From NCBI GenBank assembly GCA_964371715.1, contig CAYJNO010000038.1, forward strand, positions 1-13,909: a stretch of DNA of 13,909 nucleotides, given 5' to 3'. A program made the translations under genes and the position numbers. Source of the DNA: CAYJNO01 sp964371715 (lineage in GTDB: Bacteria > Bacillota_I > Bacilli_A > Erysipelotrichales > Erysipelotrichaceae). Below, piece by piece: positions 9,188-13,909 of this stretch. Below the pieces are notes generated by a model. The model saw nothing but the letters and a program-made list of their open reading frames with translations, did not search any database and was not told the origin of the DNA. Numbering within the stretch: position 1 is the stretch's first letter; the number at the start of each line of letters is the position of its first letter.

Positions 9188-9226
9188 AAAAAAAAGGCAC
9201 ACAATCCGTCTTGTGGGATGTACGCC
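9188..9226 (-). terminator. Strong rho-independent terminator of the lipoprotein operon
   Basis: On the minus strand GGCGTACA pairs with TGTGTGCC (two G-U pairs), the stem continues with TCC/GGA after one bulged T, and an eight-T run (9188-9195) follows. It is the most GC-rich hairpin in the window and starts 13 bases after the stop of the DUF898-like gene. It marks the end of the three-gene operon from 11384 to 9239. Confidence 0.85.
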
Positions 9227-9238
9227 ATTCTTTATTAA

Positions 9239-9544
9239 TTAATTTGCAAAGGTTGTATTTTTTACTTTCCACTTTTCTAAAGCGATAAACAACCAAAAGC
9301 TATATATTCCTAGTGTAATAATGCAAAGGAAAAACCATTTAATCCAGTTACCAAACAACCCTATTCCTGTTCCATTAAATTTTAACCTTCTTCCTTCAAC
9401 AACTGTATGATTGATTTTCCAACCATATACTAGACATAGTGCCCATGGATAAGCTAGACCAAAAGTTAATATAGTCATTAAAAAACCTAAAATATTCCAT
9501 CCTATCCAACTAAATAAGCCACCATCAAAATATGAATTTTGCAT
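9239..9544 (-). CDS. DUF898 (YjgN-like) small membrane protein
   Basis: This 101-residue protein matches the DUF898/YjgN membrane family by its pattern of G-R-R-L-x-F-x-G-T-G followed by a helix with T-L-G-I-Y-x-F-W and a W-K-x-x-x-T ending. It contains two copies of one unit, at about 9-47 and 61-97: each has G-L-F, W-I-x-W, a hydrophobic helix with T-x-G-x-x-x-x-W (L-T-F-G-L-A-Y-P-W and I-T-L-G-I-Y-S-F-W) and W-K-x-x-x-T. At least two membrane helices are expected. The family's function is not established. The start at 9544 has AGAGGGAA eight bases upstream. It is 23 bases after the larger lipoprotein gene and shares its transcript, ending at the terminator just downstream. Confidence 0.8.
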   Translation of the reverse strand: MQNSYFDGGLFSWIGWNILGFLMTILTFGLAYPWALCLVYGWKINHTVVEGRRLKFNGTGIGLFGNWIKWFFLCIITLGIYSFWLFIALEKWKVKNTTFAN

Positions 9545-9567
9545 TTTTATTTCCCTCTTTCTTTATT

Positions 9568-9837
9568 TTAATTTACCACTACATTACTTAGTTTTGTTGT
9601 AATTCTTTGTAATGTATCAATATATTCATTTAGATCATCATTACTTAATTCACCTTGTATTGAATTTGCTTTTTCACTAAAGCTAAGCATTTCTGTTGTT
9701 AATGATGCATATTCAGTAATTAATCCTAAATCTGATGGATTCTCATTATACTTTTCCATAAATTCTACATAACTATCAACCCATGCTTCATACTCTACTA
9801 AAAATTCTTTCCATTCAGTATTTGTTGATGTTTCTTC
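9568..9837. repeat. 270-bp direct repeat, copy A
   Basis: Matches 10929-11198 in direct orientation with one difference (A at 9802, G at 11163). Identity begins exactly at the stop codon and ends within the codons just before the shared domain. The copies are 1361 bp apart. Confidence 0.97.
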
Positions 9838-10926
9838 TGCAATCGTTGTTTCACTGTGCACTTCTACACTTGTTTGCTTTTTTTCTTCTGCTACAAAAGA
9901 TGGTTCATCTAAGTCAGCAATAATACCTTCTATATCTAAGTTATCATCCCAGATTATTTGACTATTAGTTTCTGAATAATAATCATAAATTAGGGTGTTT
10001 AAATCGCTCCATATTTCATATATATTTGAATTTAAATCACTCCAGTCCTCATATTCTTGTGAACTAATATCAGATACTACACTATATTCTTCAGTATCAA
10101 ACGCATCTGATAAGATGCCGTTATAGTATTGATCAAATAATTTACTTGTTAAATCATTGTAGATTTCATCAAATATTTCATTGCATGCATCATCATACAC
10201 TCTATCAAAATACTCCTCTAATGCATCATCAAGTGCATCTGTATCTTTATTATCAATATTATTTACAACATATCTAAAATATTCATGAGATTGATAAGCG
10301 ATTCTATTTGCAAGATTTGCTAACTCTACTTCAATAGTATAATAGAATTCATTTATTTTATCTTTGTTTTCGACATAACCATCATACGTATCACCAACTT
10401 CTGCAATTAGTGTTTCATATTGTGCATTTAAACTATCAACAGTACTAAGAACATCTGAATCAATTGCCTCTAGAATTTCATTATCTTTGATATTTGAAGT
10501 TGTTTCACTTTTAGTTGTGCCATTTGTATTAGTATTAGTATTTTCTTCAGTTTCTACGATTTCTTCATTTTCTGATACTTTAACCAGTAGTACTTGAATA
10601 TTATTTCTTTCAAATACTAGATTTTCTCCTTCAATAATAAATTCAACTTCACCAACAATCATACCATTTTCAATTTCTTCCCAATCAACTAGTTCAGATG
10701 TTGTTCCATCATCAATATAGATTTTTCCACCCTCTTTTACTATGAATATTATTTCACTAAGACTAAAGTCACCTAGTGCTTCTAATTCTTTAATTGTGAA
10801 TTTAACCTCTTCAGCAATTACACTTTCAGGCTCCCACGTTCCAGTTAAATCTATTTCATTACTTGAACAACCAATAATTGATAGACTTAACATTATTGAA
10901 ATTATTGACAGTAATATTTTTTTCAT
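9568..10926 (-). CDS. Lipoprotein with lipocalin-like N-terminus and duplicated C-terminal domain
   Basis: This 452-residue protein has a lipobox L-S-I-I-G-C20 after a hydrophobic leader. Residues about 24-118 contain L-T-G-T-W-E followed by alternating beta-strand-like segments, resembling small lipocalin-like lipoprotein domains (fold inferred, weak). A Thr/Asn linker (125-145) leads to a long acidic, aromatic-rich helical region (about 146-335). Residues 364-452 form a helical domain, W-K-E-F-L-V-E-Y-E-A-W onward, identical to that of the upstream neighbour and similar to helical domains in Bacillota lipoproteins (DUF6591-like, from memory). The start lies two bases after the upstream stop codon and has no visible ribosome binding site, so translation is probably coupled. 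Ligand and role are unknown. Confidence 0.8.
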   Translation of the reverse strand: MKKILLSIISIMLSLSIIGCSSNEIDLTGTWEPESVIAEEVKFTIKELEALGDFSLSEIIFIVKEGGKIYIDDGTTSELVDWEEIENGMIVGEVEFIIEGENLVFERNNIQVLLVKVSENEEIVETEENTNTNTNGTTKSETTSNIKDNEILEAIDSDVLSTVDSLNAQYETLIAEVGDTYDGYVENKDKINEFYYTIEVELANLANRIAYQSHEYFRYVVNNIDNKDTDALDDALEEYFDRVYDDACNEIFDEIYNDLTSKLFDQYYNGILSDAFDTEEYSVVSDISSQEYEDWSDLNSNIYEIWSDLNTLIYDYYSETNSQIIWDDNLDIEGIIADLDEPSFVAEEKKQTSVEVHSETTIAEETSTNTEWKEFLVEYEAWVDSYVEFMEKYNENPSDLGLITEYASLTTEMLSFSEKANSIQGELSNDDLNEYIDTLQRITTKLSNVVVN

Positions 10927-10928
10927 AA

Positions 10929-11198
10929 TTAATTTACCACTACATTACTTAGTTTTGTTGTAATTCTTTGTAATGTATCAATATATTCATTTAGATCATC
11001 ATTACTTAATTCACCTTGTATTGAATTTGCTTTTTCACTAAAGCTAAGCATTTCTGTTGTTAATGATGCATATTCAGTAATTAATCCTAAATCTGATGGA
11101 TTCTCATTATACTTTTCCATAAATTCTACATAACTATCAACCCATGCTTCATACTCTACTAAGAATTCTTTCCATTCAGTATTTGTTGATGTTTCTTC
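10929..11198. repeat. 270-bp direct repeat, copy B
   Basis: Second copy of the repeat at 9568-9837, forming the 3' part of the upstream lipoprotein gene. One mismatch in 270, and synonymous, so the two encoded 89-residue domains are identical. Confidence 0.97.
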
Positions 11199-11384
11199 AA
11201 CAACAGGTTCAGGTGTTGGTTCAGGTGTTGGTTCAATTGTAGGTTCCACTTCTTCCACTACTGGTGTTGCTTCTACTACTGGTGTTGCTTCAGGTTTTAC
11301 AGTTGGTTCACTCACTTCTTCTTTTTCATTTGAACAACCACTTAATAATAATACTGATAATAATAGTAAACTAAGTTTTTTCAT
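10929..11384 (-). CDS. Short lipoprotein carrying the duplicated helical domain
   Basis: This 151-residue protein starts M-K-K-L with a lipobox L-L-L-S-G-C17. Residues 18-62 are a Glu/Pro/Thr/Val spacer with repeated T-P-V-V-E and E-P-T-P motifs, typical of a flexible wall-crossing linker. Residues 63-151 are the helical domain shared exactly with the next gene. An upstream in-frame ATG (11441) would add 19 polar residues before the leader and has no ribosome binding site, whereas the ATG at 11384 follows AAAGGAGAG, so I use 11384. It is the first gene of the operon 11384-9239. No convincing promoter hexamers were found in the bases upstream; a weak TTGATA is present without a good -10 box. 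Function unknown. Confidence 0.85.
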   Translation of the reverse strand: MKKLSLLLLSVLLLSGCSNEKEEVSEPTVKPEATPVVEATPVVEEVEPTIEPTPEPTPEPVVEETSTNTEWKEFLVEYEAWVDSYVEFMEKYNENPSDLGLITEYASLTTEMLSFSEKANSIQGELSNDDLNEYIDTLQRITTKLSNVVVN

Positions 11385-11509
11385 TTTTCTCTCCTTTATA
11401 TGAATTTTTTGATCCATAGTATTTGTATGATTATTTATCAATTAATATCCTACTCTATACCATCATATAATCTTTAAATCTATGTATTATATGTATGATA
11501 CCTTATATA

Positions 11510-11532
11510 AAGGTACACCTTTTGAACATCTT
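11510..11532. repeat. 23-bp palindrome-centred repeat, copy 1
   Basis: Begins with AAGGT-AC-ACCTT (11510-11521; the arms extend to six bases as AAAGGT/ACCTTT at 11509-11522) and continues TTGAACATCTT. It aligns without gaps to 11604-11626 with four differences, two of them in the central dinucleotide. It could be a recombinase crossover or binding site, or a repressor operator. Confidence 0.8.
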
Positions 11533-11551
11533 AAATTTTGGTCCATAAACG

Positions 11552-11575
11552 GTAAAAAATCACCTTTTTGGTGAT
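11552..11575 (-). terminator. Rho-independent terminator downstream of the recombinase gene
   Basis: ATCACC (11559-11564) and GGTGAT (11570-11575) enclose a five-base loop, and on the minus strand the stem is followed by T's (11554-11558) and ACC. It would stop leftward transcription from the recombinase about 110 bases after its stop codon and insulate the lipoprotein operon. Confidence 0.6.
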
Positions 11576-11603
11576 AAATATGACCTATTTATTATATGTA
11601 TAT

Positions 11604-11626
11604 AAGGTGTACCTTTTTGACATCTT
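11604..11626. repeat. 23-bp palindrome-centred repeat, copy 2
   Basis: Begins with AAGGT-GT-ACCTT (11604-11615), the exact reverse complement of the 12-base core of copy 1, and continues TTTGACATCTT. The flanks make the copies direct repeats, yet the centre (GT versus AC) is reversed. Confidence 0.8.
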
Positions 11627-11683
11627 CTTAATTAATTATATCATTTTTACTACATTATTACAAGTGTGTATTTAAACGTAATT

Positions 11684-12277
11684 TTATACTTCATACTTAT
11701 TAACCCATCTTGAATATGTAGCTCTAGATACTTTTAATAGCTTCGCTGCTTGTTCTTTTGAAATTTCCTTGTTAGCTTCTTTTTGATATACTTCATTGAA
11801 GTTATTAGGTACTCTTTTAGCTGGTCTCCCTAAATGTATTCCCTTGATTTTTGCAGCTTTAATACCTTCTGCTTGTCTTTGTCGAATATTGACTCTTTCA
11901 GTTTCAGCAACATAACTCAATATCTGCAACACTAAATCAGCAATGAATGTACCTGTTAAATCTTTCTCTTTAGTTCTTGTGTCTAGTAATGGCATATCTA
12001 ATACCACAATATTTGCACCTTTAAGTTTTGTAATTATACGCCATTGTTCTAATATCTCTTCATAATTTCGACCTAAACGATCAATGCTTTTTATAATTAC
12101 AATATCACCTAACTTCAATTTACTAACTAACTTTTTGTACATTACTCTTTCAAAGTTTTTTCCACTTTGTTTATCGACATATATATTCTTCTCCTTTACT
12201 CCTACCTCCTTTAATGCAATTAGCTGTCGGTCCTCTTTTTGTTCTTTTGTGGATACCCTTATATACCCATACATCAT
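11684..12277 (-). CDS. Small serine recombinase (resolvase/invertase family)
   Basis: This 197-residue protein is a full-length member of the resolvase/invertase family (usually about 180-210 residues). It has Y-G-Y-I-R7-V-S9-T with the serine nucleophile S9, R44 in F-E-R, the R67-L-G-R70 motif, and E127 at the start of the long helix. G-x-H-L-G-R-P-A leads to a C-terminal helix-turn-helix (about 165-195, with S-K-E-Q-A-A-K-L-L-K-V-S-R-A-T-Y-S-R-W). All expected catalytic residues are present, so it should cut and rejoin DNA with two-base staggers at paired sites. I start at 12277, where GGAG lies nine bases upstream, rather than 12292, which has no such site; 12274 is also possible. No transposase or partner gene adjoins it. 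Paired repeats on both sides are candidate sites. It may repress its own promoter, as many relatives do. Confidence 0.93.
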   Translation of the reverse strand: MMYGYIRVSTKEQKEDRQLIALKEVGVKEKNIYVDKQSGKNFERVMYKKLVSKLKLGDIVIIKSIDRLGRNYEEILEQWRIITKLKGANIVVLDMPLLDTRTKEKDLTGTFIADLVLQILSYVAETERVNIRQRQAEGIKAAKIKGIHLGRPAKRVPNNFNEVYQKEANKEISKEQAAKLLKVSRATYSRWVNKYEV

Positions 12278-12307
12278 TTTTAAAATCTCCATTTCTAAGA
12301 TTAATAT

Positions 12308-12340
12308 TTAATCTATTAGAGAATATGATTTTTCCGCGTG
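12308..12340. repeat. 33-bp direct repeat upstream of the recombinase, copy 1
   Basis: Starts TTAATCTATT and ends CGCGTG. It matches 12364-12396 at 25 of 33 positions without gaps, the starts being 56 bp apart. Read on the minus strand it carries TCTAAT at a place suitable for a -10 box of the recombinase gene. CGCG is striking in such AT-rich DNA. Confidence 0.75.
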
Positions 12341-12363
12341 CTCACATTTACCTAAAATTAGTA

Positions 12364-12396
12364 TTAATCTATTATAGGAACATAATTTTTCGCGTG
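12364..12396. repeat. 33-bp direct repeat upstream of the recombinase, copy 2
   Basis: Same ends as copy 1. On the minus strand it carries a perfect TATAAT (12371-12376), aligned with TCTAAT of copy 1, without a good -35 box. The pair may be operators, accessory recombinase subsites, or a duplicated promoter. Confidence 0.75.
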
Positions 12397-12472
12397 GTAT
12401 AAATTGATAAATATAACTACATAGTATTTCGCTTTTCAGTTATATACAAGTATTATTATTGAGTAATATCTA

Positions 12473-12501
12473 TTGACAATATTTCAATATGATATTAAAA
12501 T
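12473..12501 (+). promoter_or_regulatory. Strong promoter of the SPFH-RHH operon
   Basis: A perfect TTGACA (12473-12478) and TAAAAT (12496-12501, one mismatch) are 17 bases apart. The -10 box is bracketed by two TGATAT hexamers (12490-12495 and 12501-12506), 11 bases apart, about one helical turn, a possible operator. The ribosome binding site AGAGGAG (12516-12522) follows, eight bases before the ATG at 12531. Confidence 0.8.
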
Positions 12502-12530
12502 GATATCACATTGATAGAGGAGAAATATTT

Positions 12531-13553
12531 ATGAAAGATATAGAATTAAAAGCTCGTAATGGAATGCCATTTTTAGTATTAACAATCCTTGGATATTTTG
12601 TTGATATTGCCTTAATGGTTACTTTCGCAAGTAATATGGATGATAATGGTCTATTTATATTTGGTTTTATTTTATGTATAGTATATGCTATTTTGGGATG
12701 GATTCCATTATTAGGTCTTAAGTTAATTAGACCACAAGAAGCATTAGTATTAACTTTATTTGGTAAATACATTGGTACTTTAAAAGGTGAAGGATTCTAT
12801 TTTGTTAATCCATTTTGTTCAGCAATAAATCCAGCTAGCAATACTAAATTAAACCAAAGCGGAGATGTTAGTCAGCAAAATAGCTTAGCTATTGCAACAA
12901 ATACAAATCAAACAACAAATGTTAACTTAGAATTACCAAACAAAAAAATATCACTTAAAGATATGACTTTAAGCAATCAAAAACAGAAAATCAATGATTA
13001 TTTAGGTAATCCAATTGAAATTTCTATTGCTGTTGTATGGCGCGTTGTAGATTGTTCAAGTGCTGTATTTAATGTTGATAACTATAAAGAGTTCTTATCA
13101 TTGCAATGTGATGCTTCATTACGTAATATAGTAAGATTATATCCTTATGATACTGTTGAAGACTTAGATACTACAGGTGATGGAAAACCTGATGAAGGAT
13201 CACTTAGAAATTCTAGTGAAATAGTTGCAGCTCGTATTAGAAGTGAGATTCAAGATAAAGTATCACATGCTGGTTTAGAGATTATTGAAGCTAAAATAAC
13301 ATACTTGGCATATGCTCCAGAAATTGCTGCTGCAATGCTTCAAAGACAACAAGCTGCTGCATTATTAGATGCGAAAAAATTAATTGTAGATGGTGCTGTT
13401 GGTATTGTTGAAATGGCTCTAAATAAATTAGAAGATAATACATCTATTCAACTAGATGATGAAAGAAAAGCAGCTATGGTATCTAATTTATTAGTTGTAT
13501 TATGTTCAAATAAGGATGCTACACCGATTGTAAATTCAGGTAGCCTTTACTAA
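12531..13553 (+). CDS. SPFH/band-7 domain membrane protein
   Basis: This 340-residue protein has two membrane helices near its N-terminus (about 12-32 and 41-62), then the start of an SPFH/band-7 domain at R67-P-Q-E-A-L-V-L-T-L-F-G with G-x-G-F-Y-F-V-N-P-F at 86-95, continuing to about residue 260, and an Ala/Gln-rich helix (262-285) typical of SPFH oligomerisation. Family members form large rings or scaffolds on the membrane. Unusual is an Asn/Thr/Gln-rich insertion (about 101-135) between the first strands. The start at 12531 has a strong ribosome binding site and promoter. The gene ends three bases before the ribbon-helix-helix gene, so the two are almost surely co-transcribed and probably work together. 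The specific process is unknown. Confidence 0.9.
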   Translation: MKDIELKARNGMPFLVLTILGYFVDIALMVTFASNMDDNGLFIFGFILCIVYAILGWIPLLGLKLIRPQEALVLTLFGKYIGTLKGEGFYFVNPFCSAINPASNTKLNQSGDVSQQNSLAIATNTNQTTNVNLELPNKKISLKDMTLSNQKQKINDYLGNPIEISIAVVWRVVDCSSAVFNVDNYKEFLSLQCDASLRNIVRLYPYDTVEDLDTTGDGKPDEGSLRNSSEIVAARIRSEIQDKVSHAGLEIIEAKITYLAYAPEIAAAMLQRQQAAALLDAKKLIVDGAVGIVEMALNKLEDNTSIQLDDERKAAMVSNLLVVLCSNKDATPIVNSGSLY

Positions 13554-13556
13554 TTT

Positions 13557-13757
13557 ATGGCAGAAACGAAGAAACAAATACCTCTTCGCTTATCTAGTAA
13601 ACTATATAACCAAATCGCAGCATGGGCACAAGATGATTTTCGTTCAGTTAATGGACAAATCGAGTACTTACTTACAGAATGTGTCAAACAACGTAAAAAA
13701 AGTGGTGCATTAGTACCGGACGATTTTGATGATGATTTTGAAATAGACATTGAATAA
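13557..13757 (+). CDS. Arc-type ribbon-helix-helix protein
   Basis: This 66-residue protein fits the ribbon-helix-helix fold of the Arc family: a strand Q-I-P-L-R-L (8-13), helix A S-S-K-L-Y to about residue 28, the R-S-V-N turn (29-32; the same R-S-V-N occurs in phage P22 Arc) and helix B G-Q-I-E-Y-L-L-T-E-C-V. An acidic tail (D-D-F-D-D-D-F-E-I-D-I-E) ends it. Such proteins bind DNA as dimers, with the strand inserted in the major groove. It starts three bases after the SPFH stop with no strong ribosome binding site, so its translation is probably coupled. It could repress its own operon, for instance at the TGATAT pair around the -10 box, or tether DNA to the SPFH scaffold; both are inferences. 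A terminator follows. Confidence 0.88.
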   Translation: MAETKKQIPLRLSSKLYNQIAAWAQDDFRSVNGQIEYLLTECVKQRKKSGALVPDDFDDDFEIDIE

Positions 13758-13769
13758 ATAGATAAAGCT

Positions 13770-13796
13770 AAAAGAATGATGAAAGTCATTCTTTTT
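13770..13796 (+). terminator. Rho-independent terminator of the SPFH-RHH operon
   Basis: A perfect ten-base-pair stem (AAAAGAATGA, 13770-13779, with TCATTCTTTT, 13786-13795) and a six-base loop lead into TTTTT-ATAT. It starts 12 bases after the ribbon-helix-helix stop codon. Confidence 0.85.
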
Positions 13797-13824
13797 ATAT
13801 ACCTTTATATATTTTTTTAATGGA

Positions 13825-13902
13825 ATGGTAGAAATTTTGATCAATATAACAGTTGCTCTAATTATCAATCTTCCAACTTATGCAATAGTACTTCTATTTT
13901 AA
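13825..13902 (+). CDS. Doubtful 25-residue hydrophobic ORF
   Basis: The only open frame after the last terminator is ATG (13825) to TAA (13900). It encodes a short, almost wholly hydrophobic peptide beginning M-V-E-I-L-I-N-I-T-V, which recalls the start of small membrane toxins of the Fst/Ldr type but lacks their charged C-terminal tail. No ribosome binding site or promoter is evident, and it may be chance. Nothing else is visible in 13797-13909. Confidence 0.15.
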   Translation: MVEILINITVALIINLPTYAIVLLF

Positions 13903-13909
13903 TTAAATT

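Larger units (their letters stand above)
11385..11683. other. Repeat-rich intergenic region between recombinase and lipoprotein operon
   Basis: No gene is seen in these 299 bases. They contain two 23-bp palindrome-centred repeats, a hairpin terminator between them, and two copies of ATTATATGTAT (11486-11496 and 11591-11601), one in front of each 23-bp repeat at different distances (24 and 13 bp between starts). The promoter of the lipoprotein operon should also lie here but is not clear. Confidence 0.7.

Noticed and set aside
10742..10963. 73-codon plus-strand ORF across the lipoprotein junction
   Set aside because: Antisense to two well-supported lipoprotein genes with lipoboxes; no start signal.
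11510..11626. Repeats considered as plasmid iterons or a CRISPR fragment
   Set aside because: Only two full copies are present, there is no replication or Cas gene nearby, and spacing is not that of a spacer array.
12084..12402. Two plus-strand ORFs overlapping the recombinase start and its upstream repeats
   Set aside because: They are antisense to conserved recombinase motifs and show no recognisable protein features.
12506..12772. 88-codon minus-strand ORF opposite the SPFH gene
   Set aside because: It overlaps the well-supported promoter leader and membrane helices of the SPFH gene; no ribosome binding site.
13550..13789. 79-codon minus-strand ORF opposite the ribbon-helix-helix gene
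   Set aside because: The plus-strand frame has a clear Arc-type fold and terminator; the opposite frame starts within that terminator.

Overview
The window is strongly AT-rich with compact, mostly leftward genes, Shine-Dalgarno sites of the AAAGGAG type, lipoproteins with Leu-Leu-Ser-Gly-Cys-like lipoboxes and a multi-domain wall/membrane-anchored glycosidase. This fits a low-GC Gram-positive bacterium (Bacillota, Erysipelotrichia-like, or a related lineage), probably one living on animal mucus. No rRNA, tRNA, CRISPR array or transposase gene was seen, and the genus cannot be fixed from this sequence.

Left part (1-8157, minus strand): a NERD-domain protein with a C-terminal topoisomerase-type zinc finger (97-987), then a 2343-residue secreted GH101 endo-alpha-N-acetylgalactosaminidase (1126-8157). 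The enzyme is predicted to strip core-1 O-glycans from mucins. It carries about five N-terminal beta-sandwich (lectin-like) modules, C-terminal accessory modules, a Pro-Thr stalk encoded by a 24-bp tandem repeat, and a C-terminal membrane anchor with an LPxTG-like but non-canonical motif (TPEAG). Each gene appears to have its own promoter, and a hairpin terminator lies between them.

Middle (8318-11384, minus strand): a small lipoprotein, an unrecognised five-helix membrane protein, and a three-gene operon that reads lipoprotein (10929-11384) -> larger lipoprotein (9568-10926) -> DUF898-like membrane protein (9239-9544), closed by a strong terminator. The two lipoproteins share a 270-bp 3' end that differs at only one base, giving identical 89-residue C-terminal domains on unrelated N-terminal parts. 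This is a recent duplication or gene conversion and the clearest anomaly in the window.

Right part (11385-13909): a small serine recombinase (minus strand) is bracketed by two different sets of paired repeats. Downstream of it are two 23-bp repeats built on AAGGT-NN-ACCTT palindromes with reversed central dinucleotides. Upstream of it are two 33-bp direct repeats ending in CGCGTG. These are candidate recombination sites or operators. Divergent from it, a strong promoter drives an SPFH/band-7 membrane protein and, 3 bp later, an Arc-type ribbon-helix-helix protein, ended by a terminator. The SPFH-RHH pair looks like a membrane scaffold coupled to a small DNA-binding (possibly autoregulatory) partner. 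The last 110 bp hold only a doubtful 25-codon hydrophobic ORF.
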